From: an uncultured Buttiauxella sp.
GTDB lineage: Bacteria; Pseudomonadota; Gammaproteobacteria; Enterobacterales; Enterobacteriaceae
Direction: 5' to 3'
Length of the DNA stretch: 64,000 nt
Assembly (NCBI GenBank): GCA_946480445.1
Contig: CAMLJN010000004.1
Span: forward strand, 143,507 to 207,506
This document shows, one piece after another, positions 35,040 to 45,022 of the stretch (positions within the stretch are counted from its first letter, which is position 1; every line of letters begins with the position of its first letter). The notes beneath the pieces were generated by a model. It saw nothing but the letters and a program-made list of their open reading frames with translations. It was not told where the DNA came from and ran no database searches. The position numbers and the translations under genes are program-made.

Positions 35040-36821
35040 TTAACCAGCCTTACGGGTGCGCAGCGGTGCTGTCGCTTCAAATAGCCACGGACGAGCTTCG
35101 CTGCTTACTCGCGGCGAAAGCGTGTCGCGTACCCACTGATGATAATCGTCAAGCCAGGCGATTTCTTGCTCACCGAGCAGCGAGAGCTCAACGGCGCTGA
35201 GGTCGATTGGGATAAGCGTCAGCGAGGCAAACTTGCAGAAGCCAGGCCTGGAAGCAACCACCTCCACCTGGTTTTCAATGCGGATACCGTGGCTGGCGTC
35301 CAGGTAGTAGCCGGGTTCGATGGTGATAATATTTCCCGGCAGCATTGGCCACGGATTGACCTTCTTCGCCATACGGTGTGGGTTCTCATGGATCAGCAGA
35401 TTGTGGCCGACGCCGTGTCCGGTTCCGTGGTCATAATCCAGCCCCAGCTCCCACAGCGGGCGACGCGCAAAAGCGTCAAGCTGATGTCCCTGAGTGCCCT
35501 GCGGGAACTGTAGAGAGATCAGCGCCAGGAAGCCTTTTAATACTGCCGTATAGTGCAGACGGCGCTGCGCATCCACGGTGCCAAAACAAAGCGTGCGGGT
35601 TGCGTCGGTTGTGCCATTTGTATACTGGCCACCGGAGTCGTTCAGATAGAAGCCGTCGCGGGTAATAGCATGGTTGGTTTCCGGGGAGGAGTGATAGTGG
35701 CACATGGCGGCGTTGCTGCCCGCAGCAGAAATCGTGCTGAAGCTGAGCTGCTGAAAGTTATTACCCTGTTTACGAAACTCGAGCTGCTTTTCCTGCGCTT
35801 CGAGTTCGCTAATCGGGTTGCCTGCCGCTTCGCGCAGCGGCACCTGGTGGTTAAGCCAGGCGAGAAAATTCACCCAGGCCGTGCCGTCTTCAACATGGCT
35901 TGCGCGGAATCCTGCCAGCTCCGTCTCGTTCTTATTGGCTTTCATCAGCGTGATGGGATCGGCCTGCCAGAGAATGTCGCCGCCGCCCCTCTCCACGGCG
36001 AAACGTACCGCAACAGGCGCATAATCCCCGTCCAGCAGGATCCGTTTCCCTGCGGCAATTTGTTCGCAGCGGGACAGGAAAGCAGCTTTATCAGAAAGGG
36101 TTATCCCCTCCAGCATCTGACTATCCAGCCCTCGTAGTTTTTCCGGCGCGACGAACCATTCAATCGAGCCATCATTTTTTACCAGCGCGAAAGAGTGCGG
36201 AACCGGGTTCATGGCGATATCTGAGCCACGCACGTTCAGCAGCCAGGCAATATTATCGGGCAGGGTCAGCGCCAGATAATCCGCACCCGCCTTTGTTAGC
36301 GCTGCCGCCACACGCTGGCGTTTGGCGGCGGTAGATTCACCGCTAACGGCTTCTGGCATGGCGGTAATCAACCCGCAGGGAGCGCAAGGGCGGTGAGGCC
36401 AGATTTCATTGAGTGGATCGTCATTTACCGCCACGAGATCGCAGCCGCTGGCACGCAGGTTTTCATACTGGCTGTTGACTATCAGCAGCGGTTCAAAGGC
36501 GATGCGCTTGCCTGCGGGCAGGTTATCCCGCAGCCAGAGATGAACCGGTTCGTCGTGCAGATGATGGATAGCAAAGTCTTCAGCGTTCACCTGATGACGC
36601 GCCTGGACCTGATAGCGCCCGTCAACAAAAAGCAGAGCGCGATCGGCCAGAATCAGCGCCAGTCCGGCGGTGCCGGTAAACCCGCTGATAAACTCCAGCT
36701 TGTTATCGTGTGGCGCGCAGTCTTCACTTTGGTGTGCATCGGCGCGGGGGATCAAAATACCGTCCAGCTCACGTTCTTTCAGAAGGTTACGTAGGGCAGA
36801 CAGAGGAGAGGTTCGTTGCAT
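35040..36821 (-). CDS. Aminopeptidase P family protein (M24B Xaa-Pro aminopeptidase, three-domain type)
   Basis: 593 residues, far longer than E. coli PepP (about 440) and like the three-domain aminopeptidase P of eukaryotes. Two creatinase-like N-terminal domains (RADAHQSEDCAPHDNKLEF; second domain around DNIAWLLNVRGSDI) precede the pita-bread catalytic domain. Metal ligands are visible: Asp in YLNDSGGQY and GTTDATR, His in GTGHGVGH, Glu in TIEPGYY and RIENQVEV. It would cleave N-terminal residues before proline in the cytosol. It lies 33 bp after amn on the same strand and may be cotranscribed. Confidence 0.92.
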   Translation of the reverse strand: MQRTSPLSALRNLLKERELDGILIPRADAHQSEDCAPHDNKLEFISGFTGTAGLALILADRALLFVDGRYQVQARHQVNAEDFAIHHLHDEPVHLWLRDNLPAGKRIAFEPLLIVNSQYENLRASGCDLVAVNDDPLNEIWPHRPCAPCGLITAMPEAVSGESTAAKRQRVAAALTKAGADYLALTLPDNIAWLLNVRGSDIAMNPVPHSFALVKNDGSIEWFVAPEKLRGLDSQMLEGITLSDKAAFLSRCEQIAAGKRILLDGDYAPVAVRFAVERGGGDILWQADPITLMKANKNETELAGFRASHVEDGTAWVNFLAWLNHQVPLREAAGNPISELEAQEKQLEFRKQGNNFQQLSFSTISAAGSNAAMCHYHSSPETNHAITRDGFYLNDSGGQYTNGTTDATRTLCFGTVDAQRRLHYTAVLKGFLALISLQFPQGTQGHQLDAFARRPLWELGLDYDHGTGHGVGHNLLIHENPHRMAKKVNPWPMLPGNIITIEPGYYLDASHGIRIENQVEVVASRPGFCKFASLTLIPIDLSAVELSLLGEQEIAWLDDYHQWVRDTLSPRVSSEARPWLFEATAPLRTRKAG

Positions 36822-36854
36822 TGCAGTTCCTTTTATTATTATGACGGCTTTTGC

Positions 36855-38315
36855 CTAGCGGAATGGCGGCTCGTTAAAGGTACGTAGCTTACGGGAATGC
36901 AGACGCTCCCCCTCGGCCCGCAGCAAATCAATGGCGCAGATACCTATTTGCAGGTGCTCAGAAATCGCCCCCTCATAGAAGCGATTGGCCTGCCCCGGCA
37001 GCTTAATTTCACCGTGAAGAGGCTTATCGGAAACGCAAAGCAGCGTGCCATAAGGTACCCGAAAGCGATAGCCCTGGGCGGCGATGGTGGCACTTTCCAT
37101 GTCGATAGCTACCGCACGACTAAGGTTAAAACGCAGCGCCGAGGCGGAATAACGCAGCTCCCAGTTACGGTCGTCCGTGGTAACCACGGTGCCGGTGCGT
37201 AAACGCTGCTTAACCTCTTCTCCAGGCATACCGCTCACCAGCTTGGTGGCGTCGTAGAGCGCTCTTTGGACTTCCGCAATACTTGGGATTGGGATATCCG
37301 GCGGCAGTACGGCATCCAGAACGTGATCGTCACGCAGGTATGCATGTGCCAGCACGTAGTCGCCAATGGACTGGCTTTCACGCAGCCCGCCACAGTGGCC
37401 AATCATCAGCCAGGCGTCCGGACGCAGAACCGCCAGATGGTCGCAGATCGTTTTGGCGTTGGAAGGCCCGACGCCGATATTAATGAGCGTGATGCCGCTG
37501 CCCTTGGCGTCGATTAAGTGCCAGGCAGGCATCTGATGCTTTTTCCACGCCAGATCCGAGATGGCCTGTTCCGGCGCCTCGGTATCGGCTGTCAGCCATG
37601 CGCCACCCGCGCAGGAAAGCGCAACGTACGGGCTTTCCGGATCGAGAATTTGCTGGCAGCCCCAGCGAACAAATTCATCCACATAGCGGGTGTAGTTAGT
37701 AAACAGCACAAAAGACTGGAAGTGTTCGACCGGCGTGCCCGTGTAGTGTCGCAGGCGGGCCAGAGAAAAGTCTACACGTCGGGCATCAAAGTGGGATAAG
37801 GGATAAAACTCCGTCGGATGGAACAGGCCATCCGCCGTTTCGTCACCAATCTGCGCCAGCTCCGTGGTGGGGAAGTGGCGGGTTAAATCCGCGCTCATCG
37901 AACGATCCAGCGACAGGCTGGAGCCATCAATCACATAGGGATAAGGAATTTCATGCTGCGAAGGCCTGACTTCAATATGCGCGCCGTAATCTTCGTAGAG
38001 CAGCGTGAGTTGTTCGGTCAGGTAGGTGCGGAAAAGTGCGGGCCGGGTGACCGTTGTGGTGTAGCTCCCGGTATGGGTAAAACGCGCATAGGCCCGGGTT
38101 TTTTTCGGCGTTCTGGCGATGCCGTCCCAGCTGACGCTTAGCTCGGGATAAACGAATAACCCTGCTGCTCTGGCTTCAGCGTCGGGCAGCTTACCGTTCT
38201 CTGTGTAGCTGGCAATGGCATCCCGCAGAGCATCCACGGCGGCATCGAAAAGAGTTTCCAGTTTCTCCAGCGCTTGCTCAGGCGTAAGGCCTTTATTTAT
38301 CGCGTCTTTATTCAT
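36855..38315 (-). CDS. amn: AMP nucleosidase
   Basis: 486 residues, like E. coli Amn. It hydrolyses AMP to adenine and ribose 5-phosphate, regulating adenylate pools. The N-terminal regulatory domain (to about 175) is followed by a nucleoside-phosphorylase-like catalytic domain with INIGVGPSNAKTICDHLA, MIGHCGGLRESQ and AIDMESATIAAQGYRFRVPYG. In E. coli amn lies at the same chromosomal region. Confidence 0.97.
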   Translation of the reverse strand: MNKDAINKGLTPEQALEKLETLFDAAVDALRDAIASYTENGKLPDAEARAAGLFVYPELSVSWDGIARTPKKTRAYARFTHTGSYTTTVTRPALFRTYLTEQLTLLYEDYGAHIEVRPSQHEIPYPYVIDGSSLSLDRSMSADLTRHFPTTELAQIGDETADGLFHPTEFYPLSHFDARRVDFSLARLRHYTGTPVEHFQSFVLFTNYTRYVDEFVRWGCQQILDPESPYVALSCAGGAWLTADTEAPEQAISDLAWKKHQMPAWHLIDAKGSGITLINIGVGPSNAKTICDHLAVLRPDAWLMIGHCGGLRESQSIGDYVLAHAYLRDDHVLDAVLPPDIPIPSIAEVQRALYDATKLVSGMPGEEVKQRLRTGTVVTTDDRNWELRYSASALRFNLSRAVAIDMESATIAAQGYRFRVPYGTLLCVSDKPLHGEIKLPGQANRFYEGAISEHLQIGICAIDLLRAEGERLHSRKLRTFNEPPFR

Positions 38316-38483
38316 TTTTTCTCCTTTGTCCGGGCGCGCCGGCTGCGACGCAGGTCAGGTTAGTATGTCATGCCAGACAGAGAACGGAAGGGGTGGGATG
38401 TAACGCAGATGTAAAAAAACAGGTGTGAATTCCAGTAAATAACAAAGATCCATCACATTTTAATAATTTCCTGGGGGTATCGT

Positions 38484-38491
38484 GCCGATAA
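38484..38491 (+). promoter_or_regulatory. Candidate FliA (sigma28) -10 element before chemoreceptor 1
   Basis: GCCGATAA is an exact match to the flagellar sigma28 -10 box and lies 53 bp before the start codon. The expected TAAA-type -35 at 11 bp upstream is poor, so this is only a candidate. Confidence 0.5.
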
Positions 38492-38544
38492 AGAAAGTAA
38501 CCCGAAAAAATCGGGTTCTTTGCAAGCTTCAGAAAGGAATAGTG

Positions 38545-40191
38545 ATGGGTATTTTTAAAAATTATACGATCCGGGCTGTGATGCTTTGGGTACTGGGCAT
38601 TTTCTGCCTGTTATGGTCCGCTGTAGGGCTATTTACGGTGAATTCACTTACCCAACTGGGGAAGGGTAACAACGTTGACCGCCAGCTGGTGGCGCAGATG
38701 AACATTCTGAGCCACGGTAACGATCAATATTTCCGCTTTATCACCCGCCTGTCGCGGGTTATGGAGGCTAAAGCCGCCGGACAGAACGCCGATTTTGGAC
38801 CGGTGCAGGACGCGCTGGACAATATGGCAAAGCAGCTGGCCGCCTTGAGAGCTGTTTCACCTGGCCCCATGGATCCTGCGATCTCCGCTGATGTGATGGA
38901 TAAATGGCAGCAGCTGCTGGACAACGGCGTGCTGGTGCAAATGAAGCTCGCGCAGCAGGGATCCACTGACTATCGTCGGCAGTCTAACGAGGTAACGCCG
39001 GCGCTGAGCCGCGCCTTTGGCGCCAGCAGCGCGAAATTTACCGCAGCAGCGGACAGTAAACTCGATAACACGCGTGTGACCGTTGACCGTCTGACCCAGA
39101 TAACCAAAGTCACGGTGATTGTGGCGGTGGTGGTAGGGCTGTTGATCCTGCTGTTTACCGATCGTTACCTGGTACATATGCTGGTGAAACCGCTGGAGCG
39201 CATTCGTCACCACTTTGGGATCATTGCTAAAGGCGATTTAAGCCAGCCGGTAGAAAACTTAGGCCGCAACTGTGTCGGCAGGCTGGTGCCTTTGCTGAAC
39301 GAGATGCAGGGCAGCCTGCGCGACGCGGTGAGCGCTATTCGCAGCGGGACGGAAAATATTTATCGCGGCGCGGCGGAAATCTCTTCTGGCAACAACGATC
39401 TTTCTTCACGTACCGAAGAGCAGGCGTCGGCGCTTGAGCAAACCGCCGCAAGCATGGAGCAGCTGACGGCAACGGTAAAATTCAACGCCGATAACGCACG
39501 TCAGGCCAGCGCTATAGCTAATACGGCCTCCGCCACGGCAAGCAGAGGCGGCAAACTGGTGGATGACGTGGTGGTGACGATGGCCGGCATTTCTGCCAGT
39601 TCCCATAAGATCAGCGATATCACAAGCGTCATCAACAGCATCGCATTCCAGACGAATATCCTGGCGCTGAACGCGGCGGTCGAGGCTGCACGGGCGGGTG
39701 AGCAAGGGCGCGGGTTTGCGGTCGTAGCGGCTGAAGTCCGTAACCTTGCCCAGCGCAGTGCCGGGGCGGCAAAAGAGATTGAAGCGCTGATCGACGATTC
39801 GGTCCAACGCGTACAGACAGGCTCGAGTCTGGTTAGCGAAGCGGGAAGCACGATGAAGGATGTGCTGCGTGCGGTTTCTGAGACGACCGAGATCATGAAA
39901 CAGATCGCTTCTGCTACGGATGAGCAAAGCAAGGGGATTTCTCAGGTGGGAATTGCCGTCAGCGAAATGGACAGTGTCACCCAGCAGAACGCGGCGCTGG
40001 TGGAGCAGATTTCCTCGGCGGCCACGGCGCTTGAAGGGCAAACCGTTACGCTTCAGGCCGCGGTCGCTAAATTCCGTCTGGCCGCGCAGGATAGCGCGAT
40101 AGCGGAAGACAGAAAGCCGTCGACCACCGCCAGGAAGCTTGCTACCTCGAAACCAGCCGGTGCAGCAGCTGACGACTGGATTTCATTCTAA
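38545..40191 (+). CDS. Methyl-accepting chemotaxis protein with CheR-docking pentapeptide
   Basis: 548 residues from [10 protein letters not shown] after an AAAGGA site. One membrane helix (about 10-32), a four-helix-bundle periplasmic domain, a second helix (about 190-210, [14 protein letters not shown]) and a HAMP domain follow. The long signalling coiled coil has the hairpin tip [32 protein letters not shown]. The C terminus ends DWISF, matching the xWxxF motif to which CheR and CheB tether, so this is a high-abundance type receptor like Tar/Tsr. The ligand is unknown. Confidence 0.93.
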   Translation: MGIFKNYTIRAVMLWVLGIFCLLWSAVGLFTVNSLTQLGKGNNVDRQLVAQMNILSHGNDQYFRFITRLSRVMEAKAAGQNADFGPVQDALDNMAKQLAALRAVSPGPMDPAISADVMDKWQQLLDNGVLVQMKLAQQGSTDYRRQSNEVTPALSRAFGASSAKFTAAADSKLDNTRVTVDRLTQITKVTVIVAVVVGLLILLFTDRYLVHMLVKPLERIRHHFGIIAKGDLSQPVENLGRNCVGRLVPLLNEMQGSLRDAVSAIRSGTENIYRGAAEISSGNNDLSSRTEEQASALEQTAASMEQLTATVKFNADNARQASAIANTASATASRGGKLVDDVVVTMAGISASSHKISDITSVINSIAFQTNILALNAAVEAARAGEQGRGFAVVAAEVRNLAQRSAGAAKEIEALIDDSVQRVQTGSSLVSEAGSTMKDVLRAVSETTEIMKQIASATDEQSKGISQVGIAVSEMDSVTQQNAALVEQISSAATALEGQTVTLQAAVAKFRLAAQDSAIAEDRKPSTTARKLATSKPAGAAADDWISF

Positions 40192-40195
40192 ATAA

Positions 40196-40215
40196 AAGGG
40201 GGAGAAATCCCCCTT
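40196..40215 (+). terminator. Hairpin after chemoreceptor 1
   Basis: Perfect stem AAGGGGGA-GAAA-TCCCCCTT four bp after the stop codon, with a GNRA-like tetraloop but only a short T tract. A second inverted repeat (TACTGGC / GCCAGTA, 40228-40249) follows. Confidence 0.6.
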
Positions 40216-40382
40216 ACCAGCCCTCTTTACTGGCACCTAAGCGCCAGTATCTCCCCAAAAAAAACGGATGCTATTTTAACTCTTCCAGAACAACTGTTGT
40301 TTCATGCCGCTGGTTTTTCACATTTCCGGCGCCCTGTACCATGCCTGAACTGAGCAGATGAAACCCTCTTTTTGGAGCTAAT

Positions 40383-41390
40383 ATGAAAGCCATTGCCATT
40401 ACCCGTTCAGCGGAAGGGACCAGCAATCTCGATGCCCTGCAGGATATCACTGTGCCGCAGCCCACGGCTTCAGGCCATGACCTGCTGGTGGCGGTAAAAG
40501 CTATTTCCGTAAATCCGGTGGACACAAAAGTTCGTCACGGGTTTACGGGTAGCGAACCGCGTATTCTGGGTTGGGATGCCGTGGGTGAGGTTGTTGCCAT
40601 CGGTGAAGCGGTCACGCTCTTTAAGCCGGGCGATGAAGTCTGGTATGCGGGTTCTCTGACTCGTGCGGGCAGCAACGGTGAGTTTCAGCTGGTGGATGAA
40701 CGGATTGCGGCGCTGAAACCGAAATCTGTCGATAACGCTTCCGCCGCTGCCCTGCCGCTGACGGCCATTACCGCCTGGGAACTGCTATTCGACCGTCTTG
40801 GCCTGCAGGAAAATGGCAGCAAGAGCGACGTGTTGCTGATCGTTGGCGCGGCGGGTGGGGTGGGCTCTATCCTCACCCAGCTTGCTCGCAAGCTTACTAA
40901 CGCGACGGTGATTGGCACGGCTTCCCGCCCGGAAAGCCAGAAATGGGTACAGGAGCTGGGCGCACATCAGGTTATCGATCACAGCAAATCTCTTACCGAT
41001 GAACTTAAACGCGTGGGAATCGGGCATGTTACGCACGTCGCCAGTCTGACCCACACCGATCGGCACTATCAGCAAATCATTGAGGCTCTGGCCCCGCAGG
41101 GAAAACTGGCACTGATCGACGATCCGGTGGGGCTGGATGCGACCCCGTTAAAAGTCAAAAGTATTTCCCTGCACTGGGAGTTTATGTTCACCCGCTCAAT
41201 GTTTGGAACGGAAGATATGATCGAACAGCATAACCTGCTGGCCCGTGTGGCCACGCTGGTTGATGAAGGCGTGCTCAAAACTACGCTTGGCGAGCACTAC
41301 GGCAAAATCAATGCGGCAAACCTCAGGCGTGCACATGAGCTGCTCGAAACTAACCGGGCCGTGGGCAAAATCGTACTGGAGGGGTTTTAA
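40383..41390 (+). CDS. Zinc-type alcohol dehydrogenase-like / quinone oxidoreductase
   Basis: 335 residues of the MDR superfamily. The N-terminal GroES-like domain carries VNPVDTKVRHGF and ILGWDAVGEVV; catalytic zinc ligands are not evident, so it is of the zinc-lacking quinone oxidoreductase type. The NAD(P)H fold has the motif IVGAAGGVGSILTQLAR. Its product is followed after 2 bp by a monooxygenase-like gene, suggesting a two-gene operon in quinone or electrophile handling. Confidence 0.88.
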   Translation: MKAIAITRSAEGTSNLDALQDITVPQPTASGHDLLVAVKAISVNPVDTKVRHGFTGSEPRILGWDAVGEVVAIGEAVTLFKPGDEVWYAGSLTRAGSNGEFQLVDERIAALKPKSVDNASAAALPLTAITAWELLFDRLGLQENGSKSDVLLIVGAAGGVGSILTQLARKLTNATVIGTASRPESQKWVQELGAHQVIDHSKSLTDELKRVGIGHVTHVASLTHTDRHYQQIIEALAPQGKLALIDDPVGLDATPLKVKSISLHWEFMFTRSMFGTEDMIEQHNLLARVATLVDEGVLKTTLGEHYGKINAANLRRAHELLETNRAVGKIVLEGF

Positions 41391-41392
41391 AG

Positions 41393-41698
41393 ATGGCGAC
41401 GAACGAGATCCTGACGATTATCGCGGTGCTGAAAGCCAAAGCCGGAAAGGAAAATAATTTAAAAAGCGCTCTGAAGGCGCTGATTAAACCTACCCGCGAA
41501 GAAGCTGGGTGCCTGGATTACGCGCTTTTTCAGCTAAAAGAAGAGCCAGACACCTTCTATATGCGGGAATCCTGGCGAAACCAGCAGGCGCTGGACGCGC
41601 ATATTGCGCTGCCACATTTCCAGGCATTTGTGCAGCAGATGGATGACCTGCTGGCCCAGCCGCTGAAACTCGTTCCGTTACAGGCGATCGAGGCTTAA
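41393..41698 (+). CDS. Antibiotic biosynthesis monooxygenase (ABM) domain protein
   Basis: 101 residues, a single ABM ferredoxin-like domain as in YgiN quinol monooxygenase. Typical phrases are ILTIIAVLKAKAGKEN, EEAGCLDYALFQ and FYMRESWRNQQALDAHIALPHFQ (split: FYMRESW and the helix after it). It starts 2 bp after the oxidoreductase stop, so the two are very probably cotranscribed. Confidence 0.88.
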   Translation: MATNEILTIIAVLKAKAGKENNLKSALKALIKPTREEAGCLDYALFQLKEEPDTFYMRESWRNQQALDAHIALPHFQAFVQQMDDLLAQPLKLVPLQAIEA

Positions 41699-41798
41699 TA
41701 GAATAGACAGGCCTGCGGATTCCGCTAAGCCTGGTCGAGAGAATGCAGTCTTATTGGGCAGGTAAGCATTGTGCTTCCTGCTTTAAGGCGGCATAAAC

Positions 41799-41832
41799 AA
41801 AAAGCCCGCTCAGTTTCCTGAGCAGGCTTCTT
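41799..41832 (-). terminator. Terminator of tRNA-Asn copy 3
   Basis: The stem GCTCAG / CTGAGC, extended by GCC/GGC with one bulge, ends in T5 on the minus strand. It is a diverged version of the hairpins behind the other copies. Confidence 0.8.
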
Positions 41833-41837
41833 AAATT

Positions 41838-41913
41838 TGGCTCCTCTGACTGGACTCGAACCAGTGACATACGGATTAACAGTCCGCCGTTCTACCGACT
41901 GAACTACAGAGGA
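41838..41913 (-). tRNA. asn: tRNA-Asn (GTT), copy 3
   Basis: 76 nt, apparently identical to the other three copies; encoded CCA; anticodon GTT. Confidence 0.98.
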
Positions 41914-41931
41914 ATCGTGTGAACGGGGCGC

Positions 41932-41960
41932 ATATTAGCGAGCCCTCTGTGCCTTGTCAA
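41932..41960 (-). promoter_or_regulatory. sigma70 promoter of tRNA-Asn copy 3
   Basis: Minus strand: -35 TTGACA, 17-bp spacer, -10 TAATAT, discriminator GCGCCCC. Confidence 0.85.
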
Positions 41961-42102
41961 AGCCTGAAATCGTTGTTTTTGTTCGTTTGCTGATAAAACA
42001 AGCAAAGGATAGTCCTGTGATGCAAAGACATATCTTTACAGCCCGGAGGTTGCCAAACGGCGGCGACTGGCTAAGATAGGCGGTTCAAGTAAGAGAGGGC
42101 GC

Positions 42103-42468
42103 ATGTTTAAACGCAAGCATTTAGCAAAATGGTTTTTATTCCTGGCGTGTCTGGTGGTGTTGGTATGCACCGCGCAGCGCATGGCGGGATTCCATGCTTT
42201 GCAAATGAACAGCGTTTCAACCCATGCCGCCGTACAGTCTAGCTCCGCAGAGGTGGATGACGCATCGCCGGTGACCCCTTGTGAACTCAGTGCTAAGTCG
42301 CTGCTTGCGGCCCCGCCTGTCCTGTTCGAAGGCGTACTGTTCGCCTTCGCATTGCTACTGACGCTCCTTGCTCCCGTGCTGACGACGCGTTCGTCAATCA
42401 CGCCTGTTCGCGCCTTTTCGTCGCCCACCCTCAGAGTCCATCTCCGATTTTGCGTCTTTCGTGAATGA
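42103..42468 (+). CDS. scsA: Suppressor of copper sensitivity protein ScsA
   Basis: 121 residues. A first membrane helix (about 10-25, WFLFLACLVVLVC) is followed by a periplasmic stretch with a single Cys (VTPCELS) and a second hydrophobic segment (about 75-95). This layout matches ScsA of Salmonella, thought to be an inner-membrane redox partner in copper tolerance. It stands 47 bp ahead of scsB; the gap holds a small palindrome (ACTGT-GATA-ACAGT, 42475-42488). Confidence 0.82.
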   Translation: MFKRKHLAKWFLFLACLVVLVCTAQRMAGFHALQMNSVSTHAAVQSSSAEVDDASPVTPCELSAKSLLAAPPVLFEGVLFAFALLLTLLAPVLTTRSSITPVRAFSSPTLRVHLRFCVFRE

Positions 42469-42515
42469 AAACCGACTGTGATAACAGTTAATTAATTCAT
42501 TTACGGAGAAAAAAT

Positions 42516-44408
42516 ATGTTGAGTCTTTTCAGACAGGCGTTGTTCTGTCTCTTACTGCTGTGGCTGCCCGTATCCTGGGCCGCAGAGTCCGGCTGGCTGC
42601 GTTCCGCCGATAACGACCACGCCAGCGTACGGCTGCGCGCCGATAAAACGGATAGCGGGGAAACCAGACTTCTGTTGGATGTGAAGCTGGAAGAAGGGTG
42701 GAAAACCTACTGGCGTTCACCTGGTGAAGGCGGCGTAGCGCCGTCAGTTGACTGGAAATCCCCGTTACGATCTGCCGAATGGTTCTGGCCTGCGCCACAG
42801 CGTTTCGATGTGGCAGGTATCACGACACAGGGTTATCACAACCAGGTCACTATCCCCATGGCGCTTTCTGGCGTACCGTCGCCGGGTAAAATTACAGGCG
42901 TGCTGACACTATCAACGTGCAAAGACGTTTGCCTGCTGACTGATTATCCCTTCGAGATTACACCTGATGCCGGAGAGGAAACCTTTGCCTATGACTACGC
43001 GCAGGCGATGGCCAAAGTGCCCCGTCCGGATGGGCTGACCGATAGCCTTGACGCTGGCTATCGGGCCGGCGAATTGGTGGTAAAAGCAACGCGCGCTGCT
43101 GGCTGGCAGAAACCAGAGCTTTACCTGGACGCGCCGGAGGAGACGAGCTTTGGTAAGCCTTCTTTTAAGCTTGATGGAAAAACGCTGTGGGCGACTATCC
43201 CAACCAGCGACGGGTGGGACGGTGCCGGGCCAGATTTACGCGGACGTACGCTTTCCCTGGTGCTGGCGGACCGCGGCATAGCGCAACAAAGCAGCGTAAC
43301 GATTACCGAGGCTGCGGCTGTGCCCGGGCAGACGGATAATTTTGTGCTCTGGCAGGTTGTTCTGTTCGCGCTGCTGGGCGGTTTTATTCTTAACCTTATG
43401 CCCTGCGTGCTGCCGGTGCTTGGCATGAAGCTTGGGTCTATCCTTCTGGTTCAGCAGCAGGATCGACGCGTTATCCGGCAGCAGTTTCTCGCCTCGGTGG
43501 CGGGGATCATTGTCTCCTTTATGGCGCTTGCATTGCTGATGACCGTCCTGCGCCTGACCAATCAGGCGCTCGGCTGGGGGATTCAGTTCCAGAATGTGTG
43601 GTTTATCGGTTTTATGGCGCTGGTGATGGCGTTGTTCAGCCTTAATCTTTTTGGCCTGTTTGACGTGCGGCTGCCGTCCGGGCTGACGACCAGGCTTGCT
43701 ACGCACGGCGGCAACGGTATGGCCGGGCATTTCTGGCAGGGGGCACTGGCGACGCTGCTTGCCACGCCATGCAGCGCTCCGTTTCTTGGCACGGCGGTGG
43801 CGGTGGCGCTTGCGGCTCCACTCCCGGTGCTGTGGGGGCTTTTTCTTGCGTTAGGGTTGGGCATGAGTCTGCCGTGGCTGCTGATTGCGCTGCGTCCGGG
43901 GCTTGCGTTGCGATTACCGCGCCCTGGCCGATGGATGAACTGGCTGCGGAAAATACTTGCCGTCATGATGCTGGGTTCTGCGCTGTGGCTGGTGAGCTTA
44001 TTACCCGCCCACTTTAGCTCTGCGACGCAGCATGCCAGCGACGAACGTATCGCCTGGCAACCCCTTAGCGAAGAAGCCATTCAGAACGCGCTGGCGCAAA
44101 ACAAAACCGTATTTGTTGATGTCACGGCCGATTGGTGTATCACCTGTAAAATCAATAAATTAAATGTGCTCTCCAGCGATGACGTGCAGAAAGCATTACA
44201 GGCGCCGGATGTGGTGGCGTTGCGCGGAGACTGGACATTGCCCTCTAAAGAGATCGCTGACTTCCTGAAGCAGCGCGGCCAGGTCGCCGTGCCTTACAAC
44301 CAGATTTATGGCCCCGGCTTACCACAAGGGCAGGCGCTATCGACGCTGTTATCCCGCGATGCCGTGCTTAGAACCCTCGCTGAGGCGAAAGGAGAAGAAT
44401 CAAAATGA
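42516..44408 (+). CDS. scsB: Membrane thiol-disulfide reductase ScsB (DsbD-like)
   Basis: 630 residues. A signal peptide (ending SWA) leads to a periplasmic N-terminal domain with a Cys pair in STCKDVC. Eight or so membrane helices follow (LNLMPCVLPVLGMKLGS; ATPCSAPFLGTAVA, the electron-carrying cysteines). The C-terminal thioredoxin-like domain has C541ITC544. It passes electrons from cytosolic thioredoxin to periplasmic ScsC. scsC overlaps its stop by 4 bp. Confidence 0.95.
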   Translation: MLSLFRQALFCLLLLWLPVSWAAESGWLRSADNDHASVRLRADKTDSGETRLLLDVKLEEGWKTYWRSPGEGGVAPSVDWKSPLRSAEWFWPAPQRFDVAGITTQGYHNQVTIPMALSGVPSPGKITGVLTLSTCKDVCLLTDYPFEITPDAGEETFAYDYAQAMAKVPRPDGLTDSLDAGYRAGELVVKATRAAGWQKPELYLDAPEETSFGKPSFKLDGKTLWATIPTSDGWDGAGPDLRGRTLSLVLADRGIAQQSSVTITEAAAVPGQTDNFVLWQVVLFALLGGFILNLMPCVLPVLGMKLGSILLVQQQDRRVIRQQFLASVAGIIVSFMALALLMTVLRLTNQALGWGIQFQNVWFIGFMALVMALFSLNLFGLFDVRLPSGLTTRLATHGGNGMAGHFWQGALATLLATPCSAPFLGTAVAVALAAPLPVLWGLFLALGLGMSLPWLLIALRPGLALRLPRPGRWMNWLRKILAVMMLGSALWLVSLLPAHFSSATQHASDERIAWQPLSEEAIQNALAQNKTVFVDVTADWCITCKINKLNVLSSDDVQKALQAPDVVALRGDWTLPSKEIADFLKQRGQVAVPYNQIYGPGLPQGQALSTLLSRDAVLRTLAEAKGEESK

Positions 44409-45022
44409 AAAAGGTCATGACAGTTCTGTTGACGTTACTGCTGTCTTTCAGCGCGGTTGCCGCCCCGCAGCAGTCTGATAAAGAAGAAGAGATGCAGCAG
44501 CTTATCTATCAGGCGCTGTTTCAGGATCCGCTAAGCCCGCGTATCGGCTCTGCTGCACCAAAACTGACGCTTGTCTCCTTCACCGACTATAACTGTTCTT
44601 TCTGCAAGCAGCTGGACCCGATGCTTGAGAAAATTGTGAAAAACTATCCCGATGTGGCGATCGTTATCAAGCCTCTGCCGTTCAGAGGTGAAACCTCGTC
44701 TCTTGCCGCCCGGGTGGCGCTGACTACCTGGCGCGAACACCCTGAGCAGTTTCTGGCCCTGCACCAGACGCTGATGTCGAAAAAAGGCTATCACACCGCC
44801 GCCACCATTGAGACTGCGGTGAAAAAGAGCGGGGCGACGGCGGTCACTCCGGATGAGAAAAGCATGGAAACGCTGAGTCTTAATCTGCAGCTTGCACGAG
44901 TGACCGGTGTGGAAGGCACACCTGCCACCATTGTCGGCGACACCATGCTGGCAGGAGCCGTGCCGTGGGAAACGCTTGAGGGGCTGGTGAAAGAGAAGCT
45001 GGAGCAGGCCGATGCGAAGTAA
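44405..45022 (+). CDS. scsC: Periplasmic disulfide isomerase/reductase ScsC (DsbA-like)
   Basis: 205 residues. A signal peptide (to about residue 20, AVA) precedes a DsbA-type thioredoxin fold with an inserted helical domain. The active site is C64SFC67 and the cis-proline is in GVEGTPATIVG. Family members protect periplasmic proteins from copper and oxidative damage and are kept reduced by ScsB. It overlaps scsB by 4 bp and scsD by 11 bp. Confidence 0.94.
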   Translation: MKKVMTVLLTLLLSFSAVAAPQQSDKEEEMQQLIYQALFQDPLSPRIGSAAPKLTLVSFTDYNCSFCKQLDPMLEKIVKNYPDVAIVIKPLPFRGETSSLAARVALTTWREHPEQFLALHQTLMSKKGYHTAATIETAVKKSGATAVTPDEKSMETLSLNLQLARVTGVEGTPATIVGDTMLAGAVPWETLEGLVKEKLEQADAK

